Below, one piece after another: positions 7,809 to 17,002 of a stretch of 64,000 bases of DNA. A program made the position numbers and the translations under genes. The stretch covers positions 21,930 to 85,929 of the forward strand of contig JANPCX010000031.1 of assembly GCA_031431125.1 (NCBI GenBank). The letters are read 5' to 3'. The notes under the pieces are model-generated. The model did not search any database. It saw only the letters and a program-made list of their open reading frames with translations, and had not been told where the DNA came from. The stretch is from JANPCX01 sp031431125 (GTDB lineage Bacteria; Pseudomonadota; Gammaproteobacteria; Burkholderiales; Burkholderiaceae_C). Every line of letters starts with the position of its first letter. Position 1 is the first letter of the stretch.

Positions 7809-9620
7809 ATGATCGCTAGATTCCTCGCGCTGTCGCCCACCGGGTGGCACTTTCTGGTCACCGAGATTGCACGGCGCAAATCCATTGTTTACCTCAATGT
7901 GTTCGGAGGCGTTATCACCGCCATTCTGGAGATCACGGGCATTGGCCTCGTGTTTCCATTGCTGGCGGTGATCATGCGGCCTGAGTCGCTCCAATCTATT
8001 CCTTTCGCACCGCAATTTTTTGCCGCCATCAACGTGACGGGACAAAAGGAGCTGACGCTGTTTTTGGCCGTGGCCATCGCGGCCATCCAGGCCATCAAAG
8101 CGCTGTACATGATTGCTTTTTACCGCTGGCAGTTCAAGGCATTCTCCAACTGGAAGTCCGAGCTCAGCCGCCGGGTGATGCGCATGTATTTGATGAGTGA
8201 CTTCAAGCTGCACATGGAGAAATCCCCCAGCGAGATGATTCGCAACCTGAGTTTGGCGAACATTGTTTTTGACCACTACATCATTGCATTGCTCAATGTG
8301 GTCATCAACATGATCGTCGTAGTTGCGATTTCATCGTTGCTCTACATCACGCTCCCAGGGGAAACGCTGTTTGCTGTAGGCGTGTTGGCCGTTGCTGCGC
8401 TGACAATCTCTAAGCTCACCAAAAAGCATTTTTCTGCCATCGGTGAAGAGGGCAACGAGCTCTATCGCGTGCGTAATGTGCTGCTGAACCAATCCATTGC
8501 TGCCATTCGTGAAACCAAAATCCTCGGCAAAGAGCGCTTCTTTTTGGATGCTTTCACCAAGGTCGAACAACGCACCTTCAGCCAGGCGGGTTACTACAAC
8601 TTTCTCGCGTCATTGCCCGGCTTGATCATGGAGGGCGTGATCGTCGTGGCCATGCTGGCGGTGGTTGTTAACGTTGTGTTCATTGTTGGCGGAGGTACGG
8701 CGGGCTTGGCCCTGGTCGGTCTTTTGGCCGCGGCCATGTTTCGTTTGTTGCCGATGGTGATTCGGTCCATGTCCAACGTGCAAATCATGAATTTCGGACG
8801 ACCCAGCTTGGAACTGCTCGCCACGGAGATCGCGGCTTGCGAAGTGAGGGTGCAGGAGTCATTTGTTGAGCAAGGTGAACGCCTGCGCAATTGGCAAGTC
8901 ATTGAGCTGAAGAACGTGGGCTACGCCTATCCCGATGGCACGTTGGCGCTGCAGGGGGTTTCACTGTCCATACATCGCAGCGAGTTTGTGGGCATCACCG
9001 GCCGTTCGGGGTCGGGTAAAAGCACTCTGATGATGTTGCTGTTGGGATTGCTCGAACCCACCGAGGGACAAATTGTGGTTGATGGGCAACCGCTGGTAGG
9101 GGCCGACATGCTTAGGCGCTGGCAAAACGGCATTGGTTTCGTTCCGCAAGGTTTGTTTTTGGTCGAAGGCAGCATCGCTGACAACGTCGCCTTTGGCACG
9201 CCCAACCCGGACTTGGACCGCGTTCGTTGGGCAGTGGAAACTGCGCAGTTGGGCGACTATGTCAGGGAGCAACCCCAAGGCGTCTTGGAACCTGTTGGCG
9301 AACATGGCTCCAAGTTGTCAGGAGGCCAGAAACAACGCATCGTCATTGCGCGGTCTCTGTACAAAGATCCCGACCTGATTGCTTTCGATGAAGCCACTGC
9401 TGCACTTGACGTCCAAGCGGAGCGCGCCTTGACCGACTACTTGACCCAGTTCAAATCGGACAAAACCATGCTCGCGATTGCGCATCGCATTTCCACCATC
9501 AGGCACTGTGACCGCATCGCCTTTTTGGAGGAGGGGCGCCTATCTGGTTTTGGTTCTTTTGAAGAACTCAAAGCTACAAACAGCGGCTTCGCGAAGTTGG
9601 CCCACTTGTCCAATTTGTGA
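7809..9620 (+). CDS. ABC transporter, fused permease and ATPase (PglK-type flippase likely)
   Basis: About 603 residues. The N-terminal half has several membrane segments (first at about residues 30-55). The C-terminal half is an ABC ATPase with Walker A 'GRSGSGKST', signature 'LSGGQKQR', Walker B 'LIAFDEATAALD' and an H-loop histidine in 'IAHRIST'. Half-transporters of this kind in glycan loci flip lipid-linked oligosaccharides across the inner membrane, as PglK does. A strong GGGAGG ribosome site lies at about 7791-7797. A TTG at 7803 sits 5 bases from it and is an alternative start; the ATG at 7809 was preferred. Confidence 0.85.
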   Translation: MIARFLALSPTGWHFLVTEIARRKSIVYLNVFGGVITAILEITGIGLVFPLLAVIMRPESLQSIPFAPQFFAAINVTGQKELTLFLAVAIAAIQAIKALYMIAFYRWQFKAFSNWKSELSRRVMRMYLMSDFKLHMEKSPSEMIRNLSLANIVFDHYIIALLNVVINMIVVVAISSLLYITLPGETLFAVGVLAVAALTISKLTKKHFSAIGEEGNELYRVRNVLLNQSIAAIRETKILGKERFFLDAFTKVEQRTFSQAGYYNFLASLPGLIMEGVIVVAMLAVVVNVVFIVGGGTAGLALVGLLAAAMFRLLPMVIRSMSNVQIMNFGRPSLELLATEIAACEVRVQESFVEQGERLRNWQVIELKNVGYAYPDGTLALQGVSLSIHRSEFVGITGRSGSGKSTLMMLLLGLLEPTEGQIVVDGQPLVGADMLRRWQNGIGFVPQGLFLVEGSIADNVAFGTPNPDLDRVRWAVETAQLGDYVREQPQGVLEPVGEHGSKLSGGQKQRIVIARSLYKDPDLIAFDEATAALDVQAERALTDYLTQFKSDKTMLAIAHRISTIRHCDRIAFLEEGRLSGFGSFEELKATNSGFAKLAHLSNL

Positions 9621-9623
9621 ACG

Positions 9624-10355
9624 ATGTCTGGCGACATGTCCCAAGAATCCGAACCGCATAAGCCCTTTAAGGTGGTGGCTGTCATACCCGCACGTGGTGG
9701 CTCCAAGGGGATAAGTCGCAAGAACCTGCGGACATTGGGCGGTTTGCCGTTGATTGTTCATACCATTCGTGCCGCCTTGGCGTCTCGGCGATTGGACACG
9801 GTCGTGGTCAGCACCGAAGACGAAGAAATCGCGCAGGTTGCTCAGAGCGCAGGAGCGACGGTACTGGTTCGTCCTGTCGAATTGGCGACCGACTGGGTGC
9901 AAAACACTGATGTGGTCAAACATGTGCTGAACACGCTAGGCCCGGAATTCAGCCACATTGTTTTGTTGCAACCTACCTCGCCGCTACGCGGCCATGAGGC
10001 CATCGACGCCTGCCTCGATTTGCTAGGGCATGACGGTTGCCGCAGTGCCATGACGGTGACGGCGGTGGAGCACCACCCGGCCAAAACCATGCAGATTGAT
10101 GGTGCGGGGGTTGTACAGCCCTACACCCATTGGATGGACATGGAAGCGCGTCGCCAAGAACTGGCAGTTTTGTATCGACAAAATGGGGCGGTCTATGCAC
10201 TTGCCGTCGCAGACTTCTTGCGCGAAAACCGCTTCATCCAGTCTCCGTGTAAGGCACATGTGATGCTCGCGAGCGAGAGCATCGATATCGACACCGAGTT
10301 CGATCTGCTGATGGCGGAGAAACTGATTGAATTGCGATCAAATGCAGTGTCGTGA
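9624..10355 (+). CDS. CMP-nonulosonate (acylneuraminate) cytidylyltransferase, copy 2
   Basis: 243 residues, 3 bases after the ABC transporter. It shows 'VIPARGGSKGISRKNL', 'VVVSTEDEEIAQVA' and 'LLQPTSPLR', all signatures of NeuA/PseF/LegF enzymes that form CMP-activated nonulosonic acids. The C-terminal 'SIDIDTEFDLLMAE' is typical. It is only distantly similar to the copy at 2031-2723, so the pair is not a recent duplication. The two genes imply either two activated sugars or one enzyme with a different ulosonic-acid substrate. Confidence 0.92.
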   Translation: MSGDMSQESEPHKPFKVVAVIPARGGSKGISRKNLRTLGGLPLIVHTIRAALASRRLDTVVVSTEDEEIAQVAQSAGATVLVRPVELATDWVQNTDVVKHVLNTLGPEFSHIVLLQPTSPLRGHEAIDACLDLLGHDGCRSAMTVTAVEHHPAKTMQIDGAGVVQPYTHWMDMEARRQELAVLYRQNGAVYALAVADFLRENRFIQSPCKAHVMLASESIDIDTEFDLLMAEKLIELRSNAVS

Positions 10356-10368
10356 CCGAGGAAGCAAT

Positions 10369-11097
10369 GTGACCAAGCTGGATTCAGACTACCGCAACTA
10401 CGACCACTACATTCGCGAGGGCTGGCTGAGTCAACCCAAGGAGAGTGCCAAGCGCTTGGCCGACTTGATCACTGCCCATCTGAAGCGGACCTCTGGGCAG
10501 GCATTGGACGTGGGGTGTGCAACCGGCGAATTGATGGCCTATCTTGGTGCACGTTTTCCTTCGCTGCGCTGGACCGGCGCAGATGTATTTGACGAGCTGA
10601 TTGAAGCGGGCAGTCGGTTGTTGCCCTCGGCGAGTTTTGTCAAAGCCTCTATCTTGGAACCCCCGGCTTCGTTTCAAGACCAGTTTGACCTGGTCACGGC
10701 GATTGGTGTGATGTCTATCTTCGACGAAGAACAACTGACCTTGTTTTGGAAGAATCTCTTGGCATCAACCAAAGCGGGAGGTTTGATTGTTGTCCTGTCT
10801 CCTTTGAATGAGTTTGGCATTGACGCGTTGATTCGCCACAGAAAACGCCGCAATGACCAAGTGTTGAGCTGGGAATCCGGGTGGAACATCTTTGCGACCG
10901 ATACGATCAAGGATGTGCTGTGCGGACTTGGGCAAACAGACGTGAGTTTTGAACGCTTCGTTTTCAATCAAGTATTGGTCCCAAAGGAAGACCGCATTCG
11001 AACATGGACCTTGCCAACGCAGGACAATCCCCACCAGCTAACCAATGGCTTGAAGTTGCTGGTCGACCACTACTTCATCACCGTGCGCAAACAATAG
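10369..11097 (+). CDS. Class I SAM-dependent methyltransferase
   Basis: 242 residues from a GTG at 10369 that has GAGGAAG five bases upstream; an ATG at 10342 without a ribosome site is the alternative. Motif I 'ALDVGCATGEL' near residue 45 and the later 'FDLVTAIGVMSIFDE' define a Rossmann methyltransferase of the Methyltransf_11/25 type. Between a CMP-sugar synthetase and a NeuB-like synthase, it probably methylates a sugar or glycan. The acceptor is unknown. Confidence 0.83.
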   Translation: MTKLDSDYRNYDHYIREGWLSQPKESAKRLADLITAHLKRTSGQALDVGCATGELMAYLGARFPSLRWTGADVFDELIEAGSRLLPSASFVKASILEPPASFQDQFDLVTAIGVMSIFDEEQLTLFWKNLLASTKAGGLIVVLSPLNEFGIDALIRHRKRRNDQVLSWESGWNIFATDTIKDVLCGLGQTDVSFERFVFNQVLVPKEDRIRTWTLPTQDNPHQLTNGLKLLVDHYFITVRKQ

Positions 11098-11140
11098 AGT
11101 CTTGTTTTTGTAGCGGCAGCGACTGAAACTCTCACACACC

Positions 11141-12235
11141 ATGATCGACGCTCTGCGAACCTTCAACCTCGGCCCGTTTGCCCTCTCAGCCACCCGACCA
11201 CCGGTTTTTTTGGCCGAGATAGGAGGCTTTTTCGGTCAGGATGTGCGGCTTGCCCAAGACATGATCCGTCGCATCATCGAGGTGGGACGCGAAGTGCCGC
11301 ACCAGCCGATGATTCTGAAAACAGAGATTCTTCACGATGCCGATATCTGTCTACCGGGCGAGACGATGGAAACCTACGCCGCCAAGGATGGGCGGGTGCA
11401 GCAGGAGAACTACCGCTCGTTGATAGAACGCAAGGTGGTGCCACTGGCGCAATACGCCCAGCTTTTTGCCGCCTGCCGCGCGGCAGGCATGCCTTTTTTG
11501 GTATCTGTTTACGATTTTGTTGGCGCTGATTTTGCGGCTCAGCAGGGTGCTGTTGCGCTGAAGATTGCATCGCCGAACCTCATTCATGTTCCGCTCTTGC
11601 GCCATTGCGCGGCCATGGGCTTGCCACTGGTGCTGGACACCGGACGTGCGACGATTGCAGAAGTTCACCGGGCATTGGAGGTTGTCCGCCACGCGGGCTG
11701 CCGAGACGTGGTTCTCGAGCACAGCCCCGACGGACATCCAGCCCTGCCCAAAGCGCACAACCTGCGAATATTGCAAACCTATTCGCAGGCGTTTGGACTG
11801 CCAGTGGGTTTGTCCGACCACCATGTGGGCATTGAAATGCTTTTCATGAGCATCGCACTGGGTGCTTGCGTTCTTGAGAAGGGGGTGCATGTTGCACCCG
11901 ATGACCTCGACATCGACATATCTCATTCAATGCACTTGAATGACTTGAAGTCCGTGCTCGAGTCTGTCCACCATTGTTGGTTAGCAATGGGCAAACCAGC
12001 GCGAGACTTGCGCGACCCCATTGACGGTGTGCTCGGAACGTCGCAACGCCAATGTTTGGTAGCCAAGACTGCTCTTTTGCCAGGGCAAGTGATCGACCTG
12101 CAAACGGTGCGTTTCGCTTTTCCGCGTGCAGGGGTTGGGGTCGAACGTTGGGACTTGGTGCAAGGGTGGAAGGTGCGCCAACCCATCCAGGCGGGCCAGC
12201 CCATACAGTGGGGTGACATTGAGCCAGCCGCCTGA
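11141..12235 (+). CDS. Atypical NeuB-like nonulosonic acid synthase with SAF domain
   Basis: 364 residues. The N-terminal part is a TIM-barrel region starting 'PPVFLAEIGGFFGQD', which corresponds to the NeuB 'IAEIG' strand but lacks the usual 'NHNGD'. 'MILKTEIL' takes the place of the canonical 'VKFQT'. The C-terminal 60 residues fit an SAF/antifreeze-like domain ('LLPGQVIDLQTVRF', 'AGQPIQWGDI'), which in NeuB closes the neighbouring active site. The family condenses phosphoenolpyruvate with a 6-carbon amino sugar to give a 9-carbon ulosonic acid. The departures from consensus leave the substrate open. Confidence 0.8.
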   Translation: MIDALRTFNLGPFALSATRPPVFLAEIGGFFGQDVRLAQDMIRRIIEVGREVPHQPMILKTEILHDADICLPGETMETYAAKDGRVQQENYRSLIERKVVPLAQYAQLFAACRAAGMPFLVSVYDFVGADFAAQQGAVALKIASPNLIHVPLLRHCAAMGLPLVLDTGRATIAEVHRALEVVRHAGCRDVVLEHSPDGHPALPKAHNLRILQTYSQAFGLPVGLSDHHVGIEMLFMSIALGACVLEKGVHVAPDDLDIDISHSMHLNDLKSVLESVHHCWLAMGKPARDLRDPIDGVLGTSQRQCLVAKTALLPGQVIDLQTVRFAFPRAGVGVERWDLVQGWKVRQPIQAGQPIQWGDIEPAA

Positions 12236-12287
12236 CAGCGCCTACAAGCCACCCGCCTGGGCTGGTTTGGCGGCCTCGTCCTGGTCT

Positions 12288-13214
12288 ATGTCGCAGGCGC
12301 CGGCAAGTTTGGCTTTGCAGGTCGTTCAGGCTTTTGGGCAAGAGGGACGTCTTTCTGTACTGTCCAACTCCGCTGAGCAAACAGCAGTCTTCATGCGCTT
12401 TGATTCGGTGCCTGGTGAGGCTTGGTTTCTCAAGCTGCTGCAGGCCGAGCGTGGTTCCGCTTTGGCTGACGCGGAGCATCTGGCCAGGTGGTTGCAACAG
12501 CAGGGTGTGGACGTTGTCTCGGCCTCGTTTCACAAAACGCTGGCGGATGGACGGGTGTTGTGGGCATATCCTTTTCATGAGGGTCGAGCCCCGCAGGCGA
12601 TCGAGGCCGACCTCGTTGCTATCGGCGCGTCTCTGGGTCAATTGCACCGATCGCTGGCCGGGCACCCGGAGAGAGAGATTTGGCTGCAGGCCACCAAACA
12701 GCGTATTGCTCGGCTTGACGACGTGCGCGCCAGGCTTGCCGATGGCCGTTTGCAAGCGGGCACTGACCCTTTGAGGCTCCGAGCCTTGGCCAGCGATACG
12801 CGCATTGACTTCCATCCGGAATCCCACGGTGACTTGGCCTCAGGCACGCCGTTGCATGGCGACCTTAACCTTTTCAATATGTTGCTGGCTGGGGACCGCT
12901 GTACTTTTCTCGATTTCGAAGATGTGTTTCACAGTGTTCTTCCGCCTGTCTTTGATCTGGCGACGGTCTATGAGCGGGTCGTCTTGGTGCGCGGCGACTC
13001 GTTGTCTCGTGCTGATCTGCTCGGGTCTTTGCTGGGCTCCTATGAACTGAGCACTGGAGTTCGGATCTACCCTGAGCAGCTGCCCGCTGTTCTGCGAGGG
13101 CTGGCTTTGCGGGCACTGTGTACACTGGCGTGTTGTGATCCAGCAGGTCGAGACGACAAAGAATGGCGAAAGTTTTTCCACTTGATGGGGCTCTCCACGC
13201 AAGTTTCAGGGTGA
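12288..13214 (+). CDS. APH/choline-kinase-like phosphotransferase
   Basis: 308 residues from the ATG at 12288; a GTG at 12213 or TTG at 12219 would overlap the synthase stop and are plausible alternatives. The catalytic loop 'LHGDLNLFNML' (HGDxxxxN) and metal-binding 'FLDFEDV' are those of aminoglycoside phosphotransferase / choline kinase enzymes. In a glycan operon the likely acceptor is a sugar, amino alcohol or similar small molecule and not an antibiotic. No substrate can be deduced from the sequence. Confidence 0.8.
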   Translation: MSQAPASLALQVVQAFGQEGRLSVLSNSAEQTAVFMRFDSVPGEAWFLKLLQAERGSALADAEHLARWLQQQGVDVVSASFHKTLADGRVLWAYPFHEGRAPQAIEADLVAIGASLGQLHRSLAGHPEREIWLQATKQRIARLDDVRARLADGRLQAGTDPLRLRALASDTRIDFHPESHGDLASGTPLHGDLNLFNMLLAGDRCTFLDFEDVFHSVLPPVFDLATVYERVVLVRGDSLSRADLLGSLLGSYELSTGVRIYPEQLPAVLRGLALRALCTLACCDPAGRDDKEWRKFFHLMGLSTQVSG

Positions 13215-13239
13215 CTGCCCAGCGCACTGGGCGCAGGGC

Positions 13240-14370
13240 ATGACGATCAAAGTTCTCATCACCGCCCGGGATGTCGCGGCGGCCCTGCACTTGACTCAAA
13301 TTGCCTTGACCGCGCGTGCCGACAATCGCTTTAAGGTAAGCATTGCATCGCAGCAGCCGGCGGCTCGCCATTTCTTGCAAGCGGGTTTGGATGTTCTTGA
13401 AATCGGCCCACTGTCCACGCCGTCGGTGTTGTCTGTTCAAGGCGAAGAACTGCGTTCGCTGGCGCGCGAACTCCTGCGCAGCGTTGAACCAGACGTGGTC
13501 CTTGTCGGTTTGTCCACGCCATTCGATGCGGGTATAGATGAGGCTGTCTTGGTGGAGAGCCGGGTACCGTCCGTGCTGTTTCAAGATTTTTGGGGTGAAC
13601 AGAATCTGCTGCTGGGCAAGGGTGCCGATTTGATATTGGCGGTGGACGAAGAGGCTGTACTGCTCAACCAAAGACGGTATGGACTCAGCAGCACCCTGGT
13701 CGGGTCAGCGCGCCATGCTGCATACCGAACACTCGACATGGCGGGGGCACGGCACCGTGTTCGCCAGACACTGGGGATGGGTGCGGATGCACGCGTGATT
13801 GGTTTTTTTGGGCAGGCGCTGCACCACCTGGACGGGTATCGACGCACGGTGAACCATTTTGTTCAGAGTGTTGCCTCACTGACGGACCCCGTCACCGTGT
13901 TGGTCAGGCCCCATCCGCGCGAGAGCGCACAGCAGCGCGAGGCCACCGAATCCTTGTTCGCCGATTCTGGTTTGAACTGGGTGTCTGCACACGATGGCGC
14001 GGTGGAAGAGGCGTTGATCGCATGCGACGTGTCTTGTAGTTTGTTTTCCAGTTGTACCTACGACGCAGCCTATCTCAATCGTTTTTCAGGCACTCCAGTG
14101 ACTGTGCCGGTTTCCATGCTCTTTGATGCCGAGATCGTGCATTACTGCGAGCAACATGTGAATTTCGAAACTTTCCCTTACCACCGTGCTGGCGCCGTCC
14201 TTGCTGTACACGACAAGCACCGGTTGTCCGAGGTGATCGATCAAGCACTGCACTCCACCGTCCAGCAGGAGGTTTGGCGACGCGCCCATGAGCACCTCGC
14301 CGACCCTGCCGCTGCGCCGCAGTTGGCGTTGGATGCCATCGCCAGCTTTCTTGCACGGAAGCCCCAGTGA
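13240..14370 (+). CDS. Probable GT-B-fold glycosyltransferase or polymer-transfer protein
   Basis: 376 residues. The start 'TIKVLITARDVAAALHL' and the later 'VTVLVRPHPRESAQQ' resemble the two Rossmann halves of GT-B proteins. The 'RPHPRE' segment is common in CDP-glycerol/polysialic-type transferases and UDP-GlcNAc-epimerase-like proteins. No signal peptide or membrane segment is seen, so it should be cytoplasmic. Its stop overlaps the GTG start of the next gene, a larger protein of the same general type. Transfer of the locus's sugar to a lipid or glycan acceptor is inferred. Confidence 0.6.
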   Translation: MTIKVLITARDVAAALHLTQIALTARADNRFKVSIASQQPAARHFLQAGLDVLEIGPLSTPSVLSVQGEELRSLARELLRSVEPDVVLVGLSTPFDAGIDEAVLVESRVPSVLFQDFWGEQNLLLGKGADLILAVDEEAVLLNQRRYGLSSTLVGSARHAAYRTLDMAGARHRVRQTLGMGADARVIGFFGQALHHLDGYRRTVNHFVQSVASLTDPVTVLVRPHPRESAQQREATESLFADSGLNWVSAHDGAVEEALIACDVSCSLFSSCTYDAAYLNRFSGTPVTVPVSMLFDAEIVHYCEQHVNFETFPYHRAGAVLAVHDKHRLSEVIDQALHSTVQQEVWRRAHEHLADPAAAPQLALDAIASFLARKPQ

Positions 14371-15992
14371 ATTCGGTTGCTGTTTCAACACCCCAGGTCG
14401 AACAAGTGCGCAAAGTGTTGTTGCTGGTGGCCTCCAGTCCATCAGATCTCACCGAAACCGAGAGCACCGCCCGTGCCTTGGCGAGTCGTGGTCACGACGT
14501 AACGCTGGCATATTTCTATGCGGGTAGCTCGCGCCAGGTGCATATGAGCAGCCTGGAAAAGCTCAGCTTATTGCATGGCGCCGAGCTGGGTCTGCAAACG
14601 GTGGCTGTTGATGTGGACCAAAGCCAGCAACTGAACCAAGCAAAGATAGAGGCTGCAACGAATCCGCCCCGCGAGCGGGTTGCTGCCCCTGAAGAACCGT
14701 GGACAGTGACGCTGCGCAGAAGAATCAAGTCATTCAAACTTGGAGAGGTGGTCAGTCGGCAGTGGGTTCGCTTGCGACGATGGATGGAAAAGAATGGTTC
14801 TTTGGCGAGATACCATGCTTTCCTCCGAGTGGTGCGTGCCACCCGGGAGCGCGTGCGCAAGTTCATGATGATTCGAATGTCAATGCCCTACGCCGTGATC
14901 GTCACATTGCAACTGCTGCGTATTTACAAGTCGTATGGGACGATGTTTGACACCCTCTTGGCGCAAAGAAACTACCAAGTCATCTTGGTGCCCGAAGACG
15001 TGGTCGGGCCGTTCTGGCCGTCTTTGATCAAAGTGGGTTTGCGACGCAAGATTCCAACCGTGATCTTGCCCTACACCTTGGCCAACCAAGAAGAGGCGTT
15101 CAAGAGTTTGCGTGTCGTCCCTGATTTTCAAACCAAGTACAACCGTCTTGCGGCCTATTTTTTCCCCAAGTGGCGTATGAAACAAGATGGCTACGACATC
15201 GTCCGTATGCCAGCCGGTCACGTGTTTGCGCACGAATGGTTGGGGCTTGCGCCGCCTGACCCGTGGATGATGAACAGCGGCAAAGCCAAGATGATTTGTG
15301 TCGATAGCGACGCCAGCCATGACTACTTTGTTCGAGCCGGGATCAGTAAAAAGAAGCTGACAGTCACAGGCTCCGTCAGTCAGGACGGTTTGGCACGTGT
15401 TCTGCACGGCAAGGCGGCTGGTTTGGAGGCCTTGTATGCTCAGCTCGGCCTGCGCGGCGCGAAACCGTTGCTGCTGCTCAGTGGTTGCCCCAACCAGTTG
15501 GCGGGCGAGGTTCCTCATTGTGAGTTTGCGAACATGCGAGACGTGGCTGCGCATGTCGGGGAGGTGTTGAAATCCGTGGCCGAGGACTACCATTTGGTGG
15601 TTCGTCCCCATCCCAACTACCTCGAGTTCGGTAAATTTCTCGAAGCCCACGGTGTGACGATGACGCTGACGCCAACCGCCGAGTTGGTGCCTTTGTGTGA
15701 TCTCTTCATTGCCTTTGCCTCAGCCACCATTCGGTGGGCGTCGGCTTGCGGCATTCCAACGCTCAACTACGACATTTTCAATTACGGCTACGGCGATTTC
15801 GCTGCCAGCAAAGGGGTGGTCACCGTGAGTACAGCGCTTGATTTCGAATCGCTGGTTGCACGCATGAAACCGCATGACAGGCATTACTCTGAAGTGCTCA
15901 CGCTGAGTCAGACCGATGCTGCCTATTGGAGTGTGATGGACGGGAAGGGCTTGCAGCGCATTGAGGAGGTCATTGGCCAAGTTCACTGCTGA
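14367..15992 (+). CDS. Large GT-B-like protein, probable surface-polysaccharide transferase
   Basis: 541 residues from a GTG that overlaps the previous stop (GTGA). The N-terminal 'VLLLVASSPSDLTETEST' suggests a Rossmann start. A basic helical stretch follows (about residues 110-175), then a second half with 'LVVRPHPNYLEFG' and 'LCDLFIAFASATIRWA', matching the nucleotide-sugar-binding half of capsule-type GT-B enzymes. It shares the 'RPHP' signature with its upstream neighbour. The exact family is uncertain. Confidence 0.6.
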   Translation: MNSVAVSTPQVEQVRKVLLLVASSPSDLTETESTARALASRGHDVTLAYFYAGSSRQVHMSSLEKLSLLHGAELGLQTVAVDVDQSQQLNQAKIEAATNPPRERVAAPEEPWTVTLRRRIKSFKLGEVVSRQWVRLRRWMEKNGSLARYHAFLRVVRATRERVRKFMMIRMSMPYAVIVTLQLLRIYKSYGTMFDTLLAQRNYQVILVPEDVVGPFWPSLIKVGLRRKIPTVILPYTLANQEEAFKSLRVVPDFQTKYNRLAAYFFPKWRMKQDGYDIVRMPAGHVFAHEWLGLAPPDPWMMNSGKAKMICVDSDASHDYFVRAGISKKKLTVTGSVSQDGLARVLHGKAAGLEALYAQLGLRGAKPLLLLSGCPNQLAGEVPHCEFANMRDVAAHVGEVLKSVAEDYHLVVRPHPNYLEFGKFLEAHGVTMTLTPTAELVPLCDLFIAFASATIRWASACGIPTLNYDIFNYGYGDFAASKGVVTVSTALDFESLVARMKPHDRHYSEVLTLSQTDAAYWSVMDGKGLQRIEEVIGQVHC

Positions 15993-16028
15993 TTTGTCGA
16001 GTTTGTTTCGATTTTTTCTGAGGTTTTT

Positions 16029-16982
16029 ATGAGTAACAACAGTATCTCCGTTGCATTTGTCGGTGCCGGCTCCATGGCCACCGAACACGCCAAAGCTTTC
16101 TCAAAAATCCCTGGTGTGGTCTTGGCTGGCATCACCAGTCGTACAAAGGCCCGGGCGCAAACGCTGGCCGAGCAATACGCCATGCCGTGCACGGCAGACA
16201 CGGTCGACGAGCTTTACGAAAAAACCCGTGCCGATTTGGTGGTTGTTACTGTTCCTGAATTGATGGCTAATGCCGTGGCCAAATCGGCGCTGAAGTTTCC
16301 CTGGGCGATGTTGATGGAAAAGCCGGCTGGCTACGATCTGGCCGACGCGCAAGACATCGCCAATGCCGCCGAGGGCCATGCTGCGCCTGTGATGGTGGGT
16401 TTCAACCGGCGTTTTTATTCCAGCACCTTGGCGATTCAAGCCGACTTGGCGTCACGCCCCGACGAGCGCCGTTTTGTTCATGTGCAGGACCAACAAAATT
16501 ACGCCGAAGCCCGCCACTACAAACACCCAGAACAGGTGGTGGAGAAGTTCATGTATGCCAACTCCATCCACTTGATCGACATGATCATGGCTTTGGGGCG
16601 AGGCCAAGTCAGCAAGGTCACTCAGGTCACGCCTTGGCGAGGTGAAAAAACAGAAATCATGTTGGCCCATGTGGAATTCGACAGCGGAGACACCGCCTTG
16701 TACGAAGGCATCTGGCGCGGCCCTGGGCCTTGGGCTTGTGCGGTGAGCACACCGAGTCGCCGTTGGACGCTGCAGCCGCTGGAGCAGGCGGTTTTTCAGA
16801 ATGCCGGTGAGCGCTCGCGCCACAGCGTTGAAACCAGCGAAGACGACAAACTTTGCAAGCCCGGCTTTCTTCTTCAGGCCCAAGCGGCGGTCGCAAAGGT
16901 GCGAGGCCAGGAAAGCAAGATCGTTTCGCTGCAAGACAGCTTGGCCACGATGCGTTTGATCAATCAGCTGTTTGGGGTGTGA
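16029..16982 (+). CDS. Gfo/Idh/MocA family oxidoreductase
   Basis: 317 residues. The Rossmann start 'ISVAFVGAGSMATEHAKAF' and core 'ADLVVVTVPE' followed by 'AMLMEKPAGYD' carry the family's catalytic lysine. This is the most canonical of the three Gfo/Idh/MocA enzymes in the operon. It precedes an NHL propeller and the HisF/HisH pair by about 20 bases. A C4- or C3-oxidation of an amino sugar is typical of the family, but the substrate here is unknown. Confidence 0.87.
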   Translation: MSNNSISVAFVGAGSMATEHAKAFSKIPGVVLAGITSRTKARAQTLAEQYAMPCTADTVDELYEKTRADLVVVTVPELMANAVAKSALKFPWAMLMEKPAGYDLADAQDIANAAEGHAAPVMVGFNRRFYSSTLAIQADLASRPDERRFVHVQDQQNYAEARHYKHPEQVVEKFMYANSIHLIDMIMALGRGQVSKVTQVTPWRGEKTEIMLAHVEFDSGDTALYEGIWRGPGPWACAVSTPSRRWTLQPLEQAVFQNAGERSRHSVETSEDDKLCKPGFLLQAQAAVAKVRGQESKIVSLQDSLATMRLINQLFGV

Positions 16983-17002
16983 GTCTCTTCTAAGACGCAT
17001 TG

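Noticed and set aside
12288..13214. Aminoglycoside resistance gene
   Set aside because: The APH fold is shared by many small-molecule kinases, and the gene is embedded in a glycan operon with no resistance context.
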